A stretch of 54,487 nucleotides of DNA from Arsukibacterium sp. UBA3155 (lineage in GTDB: Bacteria > Pseudomonadota > Gammaproteobacteria > Enterobacterales > Alteromonadaceae), in the NCBI GenBank assembly GCA_002364615.1, contig DEYP01000026.1:1-54487 (forward strand). Reading direction: 5' to 3'. The notes beneath the pieces are model-generated. The model worked only from the letters and a program-made list of their open reading frames with translations, was not told the origin of the DNA and did no database searches. A program made the translations under genes and the position numbers. Below, piece after piece: positions 16,866 to 24,577 of this stretch; position 1 is the stretch's first letter; every line of letters starts with the position of its first letter.

Positions 16866-18268
16866 GCGTAAACCAGAAATGGCAGGCCGGCGGCTTTTGC
16901 CCGATACATCGCTTGATCGGCCAGCTCAAATAACTGGGCTTGCGACGTGCTGTGTTGGGGGGCCATGGCAATACCAATACTCATATCCAGTTTTACTGTC
17001 ATTCTGGCAGCATGGCCTGGCTGCAGGGGCAGGCTTTGCGGTTGCTCCGTTACCTGATAAATACGCTCAGCAATGGCGGTTACCTCACCGCCGTGCTGCA
17101 CATGAGCTAACAATGCAAACTCATCGCCACCCAGCCGGGCAAATAGCTCGTCATCGCGGATGATGTTTTTTAATCGTTGCGCTAAATCGGTTAATACCTG
17201 ATCGCCAGCAGCATGGCCATGATTATCGTTGACGGCTTTAAAACCGTCTAAATCTATGACAAACAGCGCTAACGCTGCATGACCAGTGTTTTGATTAGCC
17301 AGGTTGCTCAGGCCATTGTGTAGTTTTGCTTCAAAATAACGGCGATTTGGTAACCCGGTCAGTGGGTCTAAATTTGCCAACCGTTCCATTTCGAGTAACT
17401 TGCCAACCCGCTCAGTAATATCCGTGTTAATTGATATATAGCCGGTATAGCGCTGCTGCTCATCATACAAAGGTTCTGCGTACACATGTACCCAAAAAGG
17501 CCTTTTTTGTTTGTTGTAATACAACACGTCCGTATTGACCGGCTGATGCTGCCGAACCAGCTGCTGTACTTTCTGAATGGTAGCAGGATTAGTGTCCGGC
17601 CCGGTAAAAAGGGCCATCGGCGTTTTCCCGGAAATCTCCTGCTGAGAGTAACCGCTTAATTTGCTAAAACCGCTATTACACCAAACCATTTCGTTTTTAA
17701 CGTTGGTGTAGACCACACCATTGGCGGTTTGCTCGGCAATCCAGGCCAGTCTCTGGTTTTCTGCCTGTAATGTTTTCAGGTACAATAGCTGAAATTCATT
17801 TTCAACGCTTTTGGCCAAATCAAGCAATAAACCTTGCTCCGCCTCGGTCAGGGTTCTTGGTGCGCTGTCAATTAAGCAGAGGGTGCCTAAGGCATAACCC
17901 GCATACGTTCGGATCACCGCACCGGCATAGAAGCGGATAAAAGGCTCCTTTGTTACCAGGGGGTTATCGGCAAAACGCGGGTCCAGCATTGCATCGGGTA
18001 TAACCAACAGTTCTTGCTCTGAAATAGCATGAGTGCAAAACGATATATCCCGGGCAGTGCCCTCAAGACAGGTACCCAGACGGGCTTTAAAAAACTGAGT
18101 TTTTTCATCCACCAGGGTTAGTAGCACGATGTCGGTTTTAAATAATGCTTTACCAAGGCGGACGATACGATCAAAACGTTCGTCGGCTGGAGTATTGATT
18201 AGCCCCAACTTATGCAAAGCCGCCACTCGGCTTTCTTCATCCGTAAGTATCGTGTTAGTTTCGATCAC
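16850..18268 (-). CDS. GAF-PAS-GGDEF diguanylate cyclase
   Basis: A 472-aa cytoplasmic enzyme making cyclic di-GMP from GTP. A GAF domain occupies about 25-165 with the ARDISFCTHAI stretch common in this architecture. A PAS domain occupies about 170-290 with a PAC-like end YISINTDITER. The GGDEF domain (about 300-465) has an intact GGDEF at 380-384. The product-inhibition site, usually RxxD five residues before, reads RDDE (371-374) and so may be weakened. It starts at GTG (18268) with AGGGG upstream. No EAL domain is present. It overlaps the convergent phosphatase stop by 4 bp. Confidence 0.93.
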   Translation of the reverse strand: MIETNTILTDEESRVAALHKLGLINTPADERFDRIVRLGKALFKTDIVLLTLVDEKTQFFKARLGTCLEGTARDISFCTHAISEQELLVIPDAMLDPRFADNPLVTKEPFIRFYAGAVIRTYAGYALGTLCLIDSAPRTLTEAEQGLLLDLAKSVENEFQLLYLKTLQAENQRLAWIAEQTANGVVYTNVKNEMVWCNSGFSKLSGYSQQEISGKTPMALFTGPDTNPATIQKVQQLVRQHQPVNTDVLYYNKQKRPFWVHVYAEPLYDEQQRYTGYISINTDITERVGKLLEMERLANLDPLTGLPNRRYFEAKLHNGLSNLANQNTGHAALALFVIDLDGFKAVNDNHGHAAGDQVLTDLAQRLKNIIRDDELFARLGGDEFALLAHVQHGGEVTAIAERIYQVTEQPQSLPLQPGHAARMTVKLDMSIGIAMAPQHSTSQAQLFELADQAMYRAKAAGLPFLVYATTDG

Positions 18269-18319
18269 GGAATTGCCCCTGTGTGTTCAACTTCAGTATC
18301 AACAGATAAACTCTTAGGC

Positions 18320-18353
18320 GAACTGAAATAACGTATGAACTGAATTAACGTAT
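18320..18353. repeat. 17-bp tandem repeat, two copies
   Basis: GAACTGAAATAACGTAT is followed directly by GAACTGAATTAACGTAT, with one difference. It lies in the divergent gap between the cyclase (start 18268) and the adenosine deaminase (start 18473). A diverged continuation, CAGTTTAACTATACG, may follow. It could be a pair of regulator half-sites about one and a half helical turns apart, or a slippage product. Confidence 0.7.
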
Positions 18354-18472
18354 CCAGTTTAACTATACGCTTGCGCTTAGAAAATAGCCTGAACTTTCTG
18401 GCTTTGCAGACAACATTAAGCCGCAACGGCTGATTTGCGATACACTATGTCAATACAAACTAAGGAGTTGCT

Positions 18473-19699
18473 ATGCCACGTTATTCTGCTGATTTTATTA
18501 AAGCGATGCCAAAGTCAGATTTACATCTGCATTTGGACGGCAGTCTGCGGCTGGACAGTCTGATTGAGATGGCGAAGCGCACGGACACTAAGTTGCCGTC
18601 GCAAAGTATTGACGGCTTGAAACAGCTGGTATTTAAAGATAAATACCAGAATCTGGGCGAATACTTACATTGTTTTCAGTATACCTGTGCCGTGCTGCGC
18701 GACCCGGAAAACCTCGAACGGGCGGCGTACGAGCTGGCGGTTGATAACCAGCTGGAGGGCGTAAACTATATTGAAGTGCGTTTTGCGCCGCAGCTGTTAA
18801 TCGACTTAAGCCGCGGTATCGATTTTGACCAGGTTATGCATGCGGTGAACAATGGTTTAAAGCGGGCAAAAGAAGAATATAACCGCACCGAAGCTGTGCT
18901 TAGCGGCAATAAACCTCCTTTTGGCTATGGCATTATTAATTGTGCAATGCGGATGTTTGGCGATAAAGGCTTCTCGCCTTACTACACTAATCTGTTTCAG
19001 CTAATGCGCGACTTTGCGCCGATGGATGTGATTAAACTGGCAGCCATGGAGCTGGTGCGGGCCAGCGTAAGGTTACGTGATGAAAATGACATGCCAATTG
19101 TGGGCCTCGACTTAGCAGGACAGGAGTCGGGCTATCCGGCAAGCAAGTTTAAAGAAGTGTACGAATACGCGCATCAGCATTTTATGCTGAAAACCCTGCA
19201 TGCCGGCGAGGCCTATGGTGCAGAAAGCGTATTTGAGGCCATTACCGAATGCTATGCCGATCGGATTGGTCATGGTTATTCGATGTTTATACCCGAGATG
19301 ATCCACAGCCCGGAGATTAATGATAAAGCGGCGTATATTCGTAACCTGGCCAGCTATATCGCCGACAAACGGATAGCCATAGAAGTTTGCCTGACCAGTA
19401 ACCTGCAAACCAACCCGCAGCTTACCGATATTCGGCAGCATCAGTTTAAAGCCATGCTGGATAACCGGATGGCGACCGTGATCTGTACTGACAACCGCCT
19501 GGTCTCTAACACGACGGTATGTAACGAATACCAACTGGCGCTCGACAACTTTGACATTCCGCTGAAGCGGTTAAAAGACATGGTAGCGTATGGCTTTAAG
19601 AAGAGCTTTTTTCCTGGCAGCTATGTAGAAAAACGCCAGTATGCGAAAAACTGTCTGGATTACTTTGATCGGGTGGCTAAGCAATATGGATTTATTTAA
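18473..19699 (+). CDS. adenosine deaminase-family enzyme
   Basis: A 408-aa zinc-dependent deaminase-fold protein, probably converting adenosine to inosine in purine salvage. Zn ligands His18 and His20 lie in HLHLDG, HAGE is at 243-246, RIGHG at 264-268 and SNLQTN near 309. The final metal motif reads CTDN (338-341): Asp340 is kept but the second Asp of the classical TDD, which contacts the base, is Asn341. The chain is longer than E. coli Add (333 aa). AAGGAG lies 7 bases before ATG. It is not followed by a clear terminator before the regulatory region at 19723. Substrate preference may differ from classical Add. Confidence 0.88.
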   Translation: MPRYSADFIKAMPKSDLHLHLDGSLRLDSLIEMAKRTDTKLPSQSIDGLKQLVFKDKYQNLGEYLHCFQYTCAVLRDPENLERAAYELAVDNQLEGVNYIEVRFAPQLLIDLSRGIDFDQVMHAVNNGLKRAKEEYNRTEAVLSGNKPPFGYGIINCAMRMFGDKGFSPYYTNLFQLMRDFAPMDVIKLAAMELVRASVRLRDENDMPIVGLDLAGQESGYPASKFKEVYEYAHQHFMLKTLHAGEAYGAESVFEAITECYADRIGHGYSMFIPEMIHSPEINDKAAYIRNLASYIADKRIAIEVCLTSNLQTNPQLTDIRQHQFKAMLDNRMATVICTDNRLVSNTTVCNEYQLALDNFDIPLKRLKDMVAYGFKKSFFPGSYVEKRQYAKNCLDYFDRVAKQYGFI

Positions 19700-19722
19700 T
19701 TAAAACAACAAGATGATGGCTT

Positions 19723-19740
19723 TGTCGCAAAAAGCATACA
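19723..19740. promoter_or_regulatory. second, imperfect GlrR-type site
   Basis: TGTC-N10-TACA (TGTC at 19723-19726, TACA at 19737-19740) differs at one base from TGTC-N10-GACA. Its centre is 65 bp upstream of the perfect site. Enterobacterial glmY promoters carry several such sites in a row, so this may be an additional weak GlrR box; alone it would be unremarkable. Confidence 0.35.
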
Positions 19741-19782
19741 TCTTATATCATTGATTAATAAGCTATAAATATTAAGACGGAT

Positions 19783-19810
19783 AATAGTGTCTCTAATCGC
19801 AGACACTATT
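19783..19810. promoter_or_regulatory. GlrR/QseF-type upstream activating site (TGTC-N10-GACA)
   Basis: A perfect inverted repeat with 9-bp arms AATAGTGTC (19783-19791) and GACACTATT (19802-19810) around a 10-base centre. The core TGTC-N10-GACA is exactly the consensus described for GlrR/QseF binding in enterobacteria. It lies about 108 bp upstream of the start predicted from the sigma54-like element, a normal distance for an enhancer-binding protein. The matching regulator is encoded at 22238-23587. Confidence 0.75.
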
Positions 19811-19877
19811 AATCAAAAGAACAGTTTTTAAAGCCTTAAAATAACATATGGTATTGATATTAAAGTAAAATAAAAAG

Positions 19878-19894
19878 TTGGCACAACACTTGAT
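19878..19894 (+). promoter_or_regulatory. sigma54-like (-24/-12) promoter of the 62-aa membrane protein gene
   Basis: TTGGCACAACACTTGAT matches the sigma54 consensus TTGGCAC-N5-TTGCW, with GG at 19880-19881 and a 10-base spacing to the -12 dinucleotide, which is GA here instead of GC (19892-19893). Predicted start is near 19904, about 20 bases upstream of the start codon. The single -12 deviation lowers certainty, but the upstream enhancer site and nearby sigma54 activator gene raise it. Confidence 0.68.
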
Positions 19895-19923
19895 ACACCT
19901 AAGGTAATTACCGGAGGTGTGTT

Positions 19924-20112
19924 ATGGATTTATTCTTAGTATTTATCACGATGTTTCTGGTTGCCAACATGATGCTAGTGGTGACAATGTTACGTCGGGT
20001 CGATTTAAACAACCCCAGTGTTCAAGCCTGGGAAGCGCAAAATGCGACAGCAGTGTTGCAGCCTGCCGCAGCCGTAACTTATACACCAGCTTACGTGCCC
20101 GAAGCGCAGTAA
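19924..20112 (+). CDS. 62-aa single-span membrane protein, candidate GlrR target
   Basis: Residues 4-23 form one hydrophobic helix, followed by RR and a soluble tail of about 38 residues rich in Ala, Pro and Gln. A very strong ribosome site (GGAGG, 7 bases from ATG) shows it is translated. I do not recognise the family. It is a single-gene unit: sigma54-like promoter at 19878-19894, TGTC-N10-GACA site at 19783-19810 and an intrinsic terminator at 20159-20191. The transcript would be about 290 nt. It sits immediately before the GlrK-QseG-GlrR operon, so it could report envelope stress or modulate the kinase. That role is inference. Confidence 0.75.
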   Translation: MDLFLVFITMFLVANMMLVVTMLRRVDLNNPSVQAWEAQNATAVLQPAAAVTYTPAYVPEAQ

Positions 20113-20158
20113 GCCCACCGACATTCCCATGAGTTCAGCTTCTTGCTGAATGCTTGTT

Positions 20159-20191
20159 CAGGCCAGCCCTCCTTACTGGCCTGTTTTTTTT
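20159..20191 (+). terminator. intrinsic terminator between the 62-aa gene and the kinase gene
   Basis: CAGGCCAG (20159-20166) pairs with CTGGCCTG (20176-20183) around a 9-base loop and is followed by eight T residues. This is a textbook terminator and separates the 62-aa gene from glrK. Confidence 0.92.
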
Positions 20192-20239
20192 AGTTAAACA
20201 GGTTATGCTAACGCTAACTTTTTCTGAGTTTAACTGCCT

Positions 20240-21652
20240 ATGCGCTTTCCTTTGCAAACCGCTTCACTGCGTCAACTGGTTATTCTGAGCTTTTTGCTGG
20301 CTATGATCCCGGTCGGGGTGCTGATGTGGCAAAGCCATAAAGCCTTGTCAGGCTTAAGCCGGTTTGCGACAAGCGAGGCGGAACGTGCCGTAATCAGTGT
20401 GCGCCGGGCGGAAAATATGCAAAACCTGGTGGTAGATATTGAACGGGCGGTGCGCCAGTATGCGGTAGTGAAAACCGACGCACTGGCCCGGGTAGCGCAA
20501 AGCCATATCAGCAATCAGCAGGCCAGTCTCAGCGAGCTATGCAACGATTTACCGGAACTCAGTGATTGCCTGCAACAGCAGACAGAATTACAGCAGTTAG
20601 CCGCTCAATTTACACAGCTTAGCGGCCCCCCGCTGGAACAGCAGTTGCAGCAGATCAGGTTACGGCAACAACGGATTAGCCAGCAGATATGGGACTTGCT
20701 GGAACAGCGGTTGCAGAACCAACAGCAGCTGGTACAAGATGCGCAGCAGCGTCAGGCCTGGCAAACGGTAGCATTGGTGTTGCTAACCTTGTTGTTAGTG
20801 CTGTGGGCATCGGGCCGGGTGGCTGCACCGGTGCAAAAATTGGATAAAATGATCCGGGCCATTGGTCAGCAGCAAAATTTCCCTGACGGTAAGCTCGAAG
20901 GGCCCCGCGAATTGTCTGAGCTGGGTGAGCAATTGCGCTGGCTTAGTTCACGCCTGCAGCAACTGGAAGCACTGCGGCTTATTTTGCTGCGCCATGCATC
21001 CCATGAATTAAAAACGCCGTTATCCAGTATTCGGGAAGGCTGCGCGCTACTTACTGAACAATTATTAGGTCCATTAAACCCCCAACAACTGGAAGTTGTT
21101 ATGCTGCTTAATGGCAGCGCCGACCGCTTAAGTCAGTTAACCGAGCAGTTACTGGATTACAACCGGTTGTTGCAGCAAGCGAAACCCGAATTAAGCCGTC
21201 AGGTGCCACAGCAGCTGCTGCAAACCTGCTTTGCCGACCACGCTTTATCGTTGCAGCAGCGTCAGCAACAAATCAAGCTGGATTGTCAGCTCAGCAGTAT
21301 TTATACCGACGACACGTTATTCCGGCGCATTCTGGATAACCTGATCAATAATGCGCAGGCTTATGGTGCAGAAAGTAGTCCGGTTTGGGTTAAACTTTAT
21401 AAAAAAGACGATATGCTGGTGCTGGATGTGGCCAATAATGGTGCGCCTATTCCTACCGCGTTGCGAGAAAAACTATTTGAACCCTTTCAGCGCGGTACGA
21501 CCCCAAGGTTTGATGCGGTTCAGGGCTCAGGCCTTGGCTTGTCCATTGTGGCTGACTGTGCCCGTCTGCTGGGTGGCCATGCTGATATTGTTGATGTGGT
21601 CTATGCGGATGTATGTATCAGAGTGCGCTTACCACTGTTAGAGGAAAAGTAA
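20240..21652 (+). CDS. glrK: sensor histidine kinase, GlrK/QseE-type
   Basis: A 470-aa inner-membrane kinase that phosphorylates the response regulator encoded two genes downstream. Membrane helices lie at about 11-32 and 173-192, with a periplasmic coil between. The HisKA phosphoacceptor is in RHASHELKTPLSSIREG. The ATP-binding domain shows N-box NLINNAQAYG and G-box GSGLGLSI. The gene order kinase, small lipoprotein, sigma54-type regulator is the GlrK-QseG-GlrR arrangement of gammaproteobacteria, where it responds to envelope state and drives glmY or rpoE. The symbol rests mainly on that synteny. The downstream gene starts 1 base after the stop. Confidence 0.85.
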   Translation: MRFPLQTASLRQLVILSFLLAMIPVGVLMWQSHKALSGLSRFATSEAERAVISVRRAENMQNLVVDIERAVRQYAVVKTDALARVAQSHISNQQASLSELCNDLPELSDCLQQQTELQQLAAQFTQLSGPPLEQQLQQIRLRQQRISQQIWDLLEQRLQNQQQLVQDAQQRQAWQTVALVLLTLLLVLWASGRVAAPVQKLDKMIRAIGQQQNFPDGKLEGPRELSELGEQLRWLSSRLQQLEALRLILLRHASHELKTPLSSIREGCALLTEQLLGPLNPQQLEVVMLLNGSADRLSQLTEQLLDYNRLLQQAKPELSRQVPQQLLQTCFADHALSLQQRQQQIKLDCQLSSIYTDDTLFRRILDNLINNAQAYGAESSPVWVKLYKKDDMLVLDVANNGAPIPTALREKLFEPFQRGTTPRFDAVQGSGLGLSIVADCARLLGGHADIVDVVYADVCIRVRLPLLEEK

Positions 21653-21653
21653 C

Positions 21654-22238
21654 ATGAGAATTATGCTGATAATACTGCTGGCAACGCTGTCAGGCTGCCA
21701 GCTGTTAAACCAGCAGTTGCCTGCAACAGAACCCGAAGCAGAGCCGGAAATAACCGAACAACCCGCCTTACCGCCACCTAGCGAGCCAAATAGCGAGGTT
21801 GTGCTAAGCCTGAGTGATGATGCTGCGACATTACAAGCCTGGGTTTATTATCGTGCCGGTATATTGCAAAACCTGGCAGCATGGCGCGAGGCGTTAGCGG
21901 ATTTACCCGAACCCGACCAGGTACAAATACTGCAGCGGATTATGGTGCTGCTGCATCCCGACATCCCTTATTTAACCCGGCTGCGGGTGCAAATGCAGTT
22001 AGCGGAGCAAATTGCCATATTGCCCCCGGGGCTGGCGGCGCTTTTTAGCTGGGATTTAACCTTGAATCAGAAATTACTGGAAACGGAGTCGGCAGTCAGT
22101 GCCCTGACCCGACTCAATGCCCAGCAGCATGATAATATTGAGCGGCTGCAAAAAAAGAACAAAGATTTGCAGAAAAAAATTGATGCGCTTACCCAGATTG
22201 AAGCGCAACTTAATCAAAGTATCAACGGGGGAATATAG
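21654..22238 (+). CDS. QseG-like lipoprotein of the GlrKR system
   Basis: A 194-aa lipoprotein. The signal peptide ends at the lipobox LSGC (Cys at 15). A Pro/Glu-rich linker (about 22-50) is followed by a helical domain and a C-terminal coiled coil (about 145-190) with repeated Lys and Gln. Length, position between kinase and regulator, and helical make-up match QseG, which in E. coli is an outer-membrane lipoprotein that stimulates the kinase QseE. Sequence similarity in this family is low, so the match is by position and layout. It overlaps the regulator GTG by one base. Confidence 0.78.
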   Translation: MRIMLIILLATLSGCQLLNQQLPATEPEAEPEITEQPALPPPSEPNSEVVLSLSDDAATLQAWVYYRAGILQNLAAWREALADLPEPDQVQILQRIMVLLHPDIPYLTRLRVQMQLAEQIAILPPGLAALFSWDLTLNQKLLETESAVSALTRLNAQQHDNIERLQKKNKDLQKKIDALTQIEAQLNQSINGGI

Positions 22239-23587
22239 TGGCCGACCCTAAACCGCGTTTATTGTTGGTTGATGACGACCCAAGCTTATTGCGGCTGCTG
22301 ACCTTAAGGCTGGAAGGTGAGGGTTATCAGGTAGTAAATGCTGATTGCGCAGAAACAGCGTTGACTATTCTTAACAAACAGAGCTTTGATGTGGTGCTAA
22401 GCGATTTACGGATGCCTGGCCTTGATGGCATGAGTCTTTTCGATGAAATTGCAAAACGTTACAAGGGCCTACCGGTAGTACTGATGACTGCCCATGGTTC
22501 TATCCCGGAAGCGGTAGCGGCTACGCAGCGTGGCGTATTCGGGTTCTTAACCAAGCCACTTAACAATGTTGAGCTGCGCGATATCTTACAGCAGGCAGTG
22601 CATCAATCGGTGCCCGAACAGGCCGACTGGCGCGAGGAAATCGTCAGCCGCAGCCCGCTAATGTCAGCGTTGCTGGAGCAAGCCTATCGGGTGGCACAGC
22701 GCGATGTCAGCATACTGATTACCGGTGCCAGTGGCACTGGTAAAGAGTTGCTGGCCAAAGCGATACATAAAGCCAGCCCCCGGGCCAAGCAGCATTTTGT
22801 GGCAATAAACTGTGGCGCCCTGCCAGAGCATCTGCTGGAATCTGAATTGTTTGGTCATAGCAAAGGTGCTTTCACCGGCGCGGTGTCAGAGCATGGCGGG
22901 CTATTTCGCGAGGCCGACGGCGGTACGCTGTTTTTAGATGAAATAGGCGATATGCCGGTGGCCTTGCAGGTAAAATTGTTGCGCGCCTTGCAGGAGCGGC
23001 AGATCCGGCCGGTAGGCAGCAGTAAAAGTATTCCGATAAATGTCAGGGTACTGTCGGCTACTCATCGTGATTTACAACAGGCAATGGCAGAGGGGAGTTT
23101 CCGGGAAGACTTATACTACCGGTTAAATGTGGTAAACCTGCAATTGCCTGGCCTGGAGCAACGACCGGAAGATATTCCGTTGCTGGCGCGTCATGTTTTG
23201 GCGCAAAGCGCCGAGCGACATAATGTTAAAGTCACGCGGTTTGCTGACGATGCATTGCAAACCCTGGCGACAGCCAAATGGCCTGGCAATGTCAGGCAGT
23301 TGGTTAATGTGGTGGAGCAGTGTGTTGCACTGACCCATAGCCCGGTGATTGGCCAGAGCCTGGTAGAGCAGGCGTTGTCGCAAAACAGCAGCTACTGGCC
23401 GACGTTGACGGATGCACGCGACCAGTTTGAACGCCAATATTTAGTTCGGGTGCTGAAAATGACTGAGGGCAATGTCACCCGCGCTGCGGAACTAGCAGGA
23501 CGCAATCGTACCGACTTTTATAAATTATTAAAAAAACACGATCTCAGTGCGGCTCAGGTCGCTGCCGAAGACGAAGAGCTGGAGTAA
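22238..23587 (+). CDS. glrR: sigma54-dependent response regulator, GlrR/QseF-type
   Basis: A 449-aa NtrC-class activator. The receiver domain (1-120) has the phosphoacceptor Asp56 in SDLRMPGLDG and the Lys of LTKPL near 109. The AAA+ domain shows Walker A GASGTGKE and the sigma54-contact loop GAFTGA, both intact. The Fis-type helix-turn-helix at the C terminus includes VTRAAELAGRNRTDFYKLLKK. It starts at GTG (22238) overlapping the lipoprotein stop, with GGGGGA upstream. It most likely binds the TGTC-N10-GACA repeat at 19783-19810 and activates the sigma54-like promoter of the 62-aa gene. Confidence 0.9.
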   Translation: MADPKPRLLLVDDDPSLLRLLTLRLEGEGYQVVNADCAETALTILNKQSFDVVLSDLRMPGLDGMSLFDEIAKRYKGLPVVLMTAHGSIPEAVAATQRGVFGFLTKPLNNVELRDILQQAVHQSVPEQADWREEIVSRSPLMSALLEQAYRVAQRDVSILITGASGTGKELLAKAIHKASPRAKQHFVAINCGALPEHLLESELFGHSKGAFTGAVSEHGGLFREADGGTLFLDEIGDMPVALQVKLLRALQERQIRPVGSSKSIPINVRVLSATHRDLQQAMAEGSFREDLYYRLNVVNLQLPGLEQRPEDIPLLARHVLAQSAERHNVKVTRFADDALQTLATAKWPGNVRQLVNVVEQCVALTHSPVIGQSLVEQALSQNSSYWPTLTDARDQFERQYLVRVLKMTEGNVTRAAELAGRNRTDFYKLLKKHDLSAAQVAAEDEELE

Positions 23588-23635
23588 GGCCACCGCCTGT
23601 TTTACACTTAGCACTTTTTGACAGAGGATACGGTA

Positions 23636-23986
23636 ATGAGTGCCATAACGCCCCCCGATGCCCAGCTGGCAGAAGATGCCGAAAACCCGGAGCTGCGCAA
23701 AGCGAAAATTATCAGTGAAACGGCCAGGATCCACTGGCCACAATTGCAGAAATTTTATGCCGCAGGCTCGGTAGTGACGGTCGGTGCTGAACATGACCTG
23801 GTAAACGTGGCGTTTGCCTTTAGTGCCGACGATAAAGCGCAGGTAGCAGACTGGCTGGCACAGGGCACAGTAGAGCGGACAACCGAGCAGCAGGCGCAGC
23901 AATGGTTCGATAATAATACTGAGCTGTGGGCTGTGGTCATTTCGCCATGGGTTCTGGTACAGGACAAACCTGTGCAGGTTAATTAA
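23636..23986 (+). CDS. DUF2288 family protein
   Basis: A 116-aa soluble protein from the ATG at 23636, preceded by AGAGG; a TTG at 23618 is unlikely. The core, from ELRKAKIISETARIHWPQL to ELWAVVISPWVLVQ, is the DUF2288 pattern, with the DDKAQVADWL segment in the middle. No function is established for this family. It lies 48 bp after glrR and 21 bp before the thioesterase on the same strand, so read-through transcription is possible. Confidence 0.82.
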   Translation: MSAITPPDAQLAEDAENPELRKAKIISETARIHWPQLQKFYAAGSVVTVGAEHDLVNVAFAFSADDKAQVADWLAQGTVERTTEQQAQQWFDNNTELWAVVISPWVLVQDKPVQVN

Positions 23987-24007
23987 TAAGAAGACGTGGG
24001 GCTGGCT

Positions 24008-24562
24008 ATGGCAACGTATAAAACGATCGAGAGTTCAGAAATTACCTTATCGCAACTGATGCTGCCGTCACATTCTAATTTCAGCGGTAAAATTCATGGT
24101 GGTTATTTACTGTCGCTGATGGATCAGATTGCGTTTGCCAGTGCCTCAAAATTCAGCGGCAGTTATTGTGTGACTGCCTCGGTCGACCGGGTCGACTTCT
24201 TAAATCCGATTGAAGTGGGTGAATTAGTCACCTTAAAAGCATCGGTCAATTTTGTCGGTACTACCTCAATGATGGTAGGGATCCGGGTCGACGCGCAGAA
24301 TATTCAAACGGGCATTATCAAGCACTGCAACTCATCATATTTTACGATGATCGCGAAAGATGAAAGCGGTTCGACCTTGCCGGTGCCAAGATTGCGTTTA
24401 ATCAGTCGGGAACAGGTAATGCGCTACTTAAAAGCGGCCGAGCGGATTAGCGCGCGTAAACAGCGGATTGCCAGTGAGCCTTTCAACGGTGACCTGGCCG
24501 CAGCGCTGGCTTTTATGGCCAGCGACCACGCTGACGTTGACGTTAAGGGACTGAGTACTTAA
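24008..24562 (+). CDS. YciA/BACH-type acyl-CoA thioesterase
   Basis: A hotdog-fold thioesterase of 184 aa hydrolysing acyl-CoA esters. The family core is clear: KIHGGYLLSLMDQIAFASA contains the helix and the catalytic Asp, followed by TASVDRVDFLNPIEVGELV. The ATG at 24008 is preferred; a GTG at 23996 lacks a ribosome site. Residues after about 125 form a helical extension that is longer than in E. coli YciA (132 aa) and is not assigned. It converges with the cupin gene across a 15-bp gap. Confidence 0.88.
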   Translation: MATYKTIESSEITLSQLMLPSHSNFSGKIHGGYLLSLMDQIAFASASKFSGSYCVTASVDRVDFLNPIEVGELVTLKASVNFVGTTSMMVGIRVDAQNIQTGIIKHCNSSYFTMIAKDESGSTLPVPRLRLISREQVMRYLKAAERISARKQRIASEPFNGDLAAALAFMASDHADVDVKGLST

Positions 24563-24577
24563 GTCATGACGGCCAGC

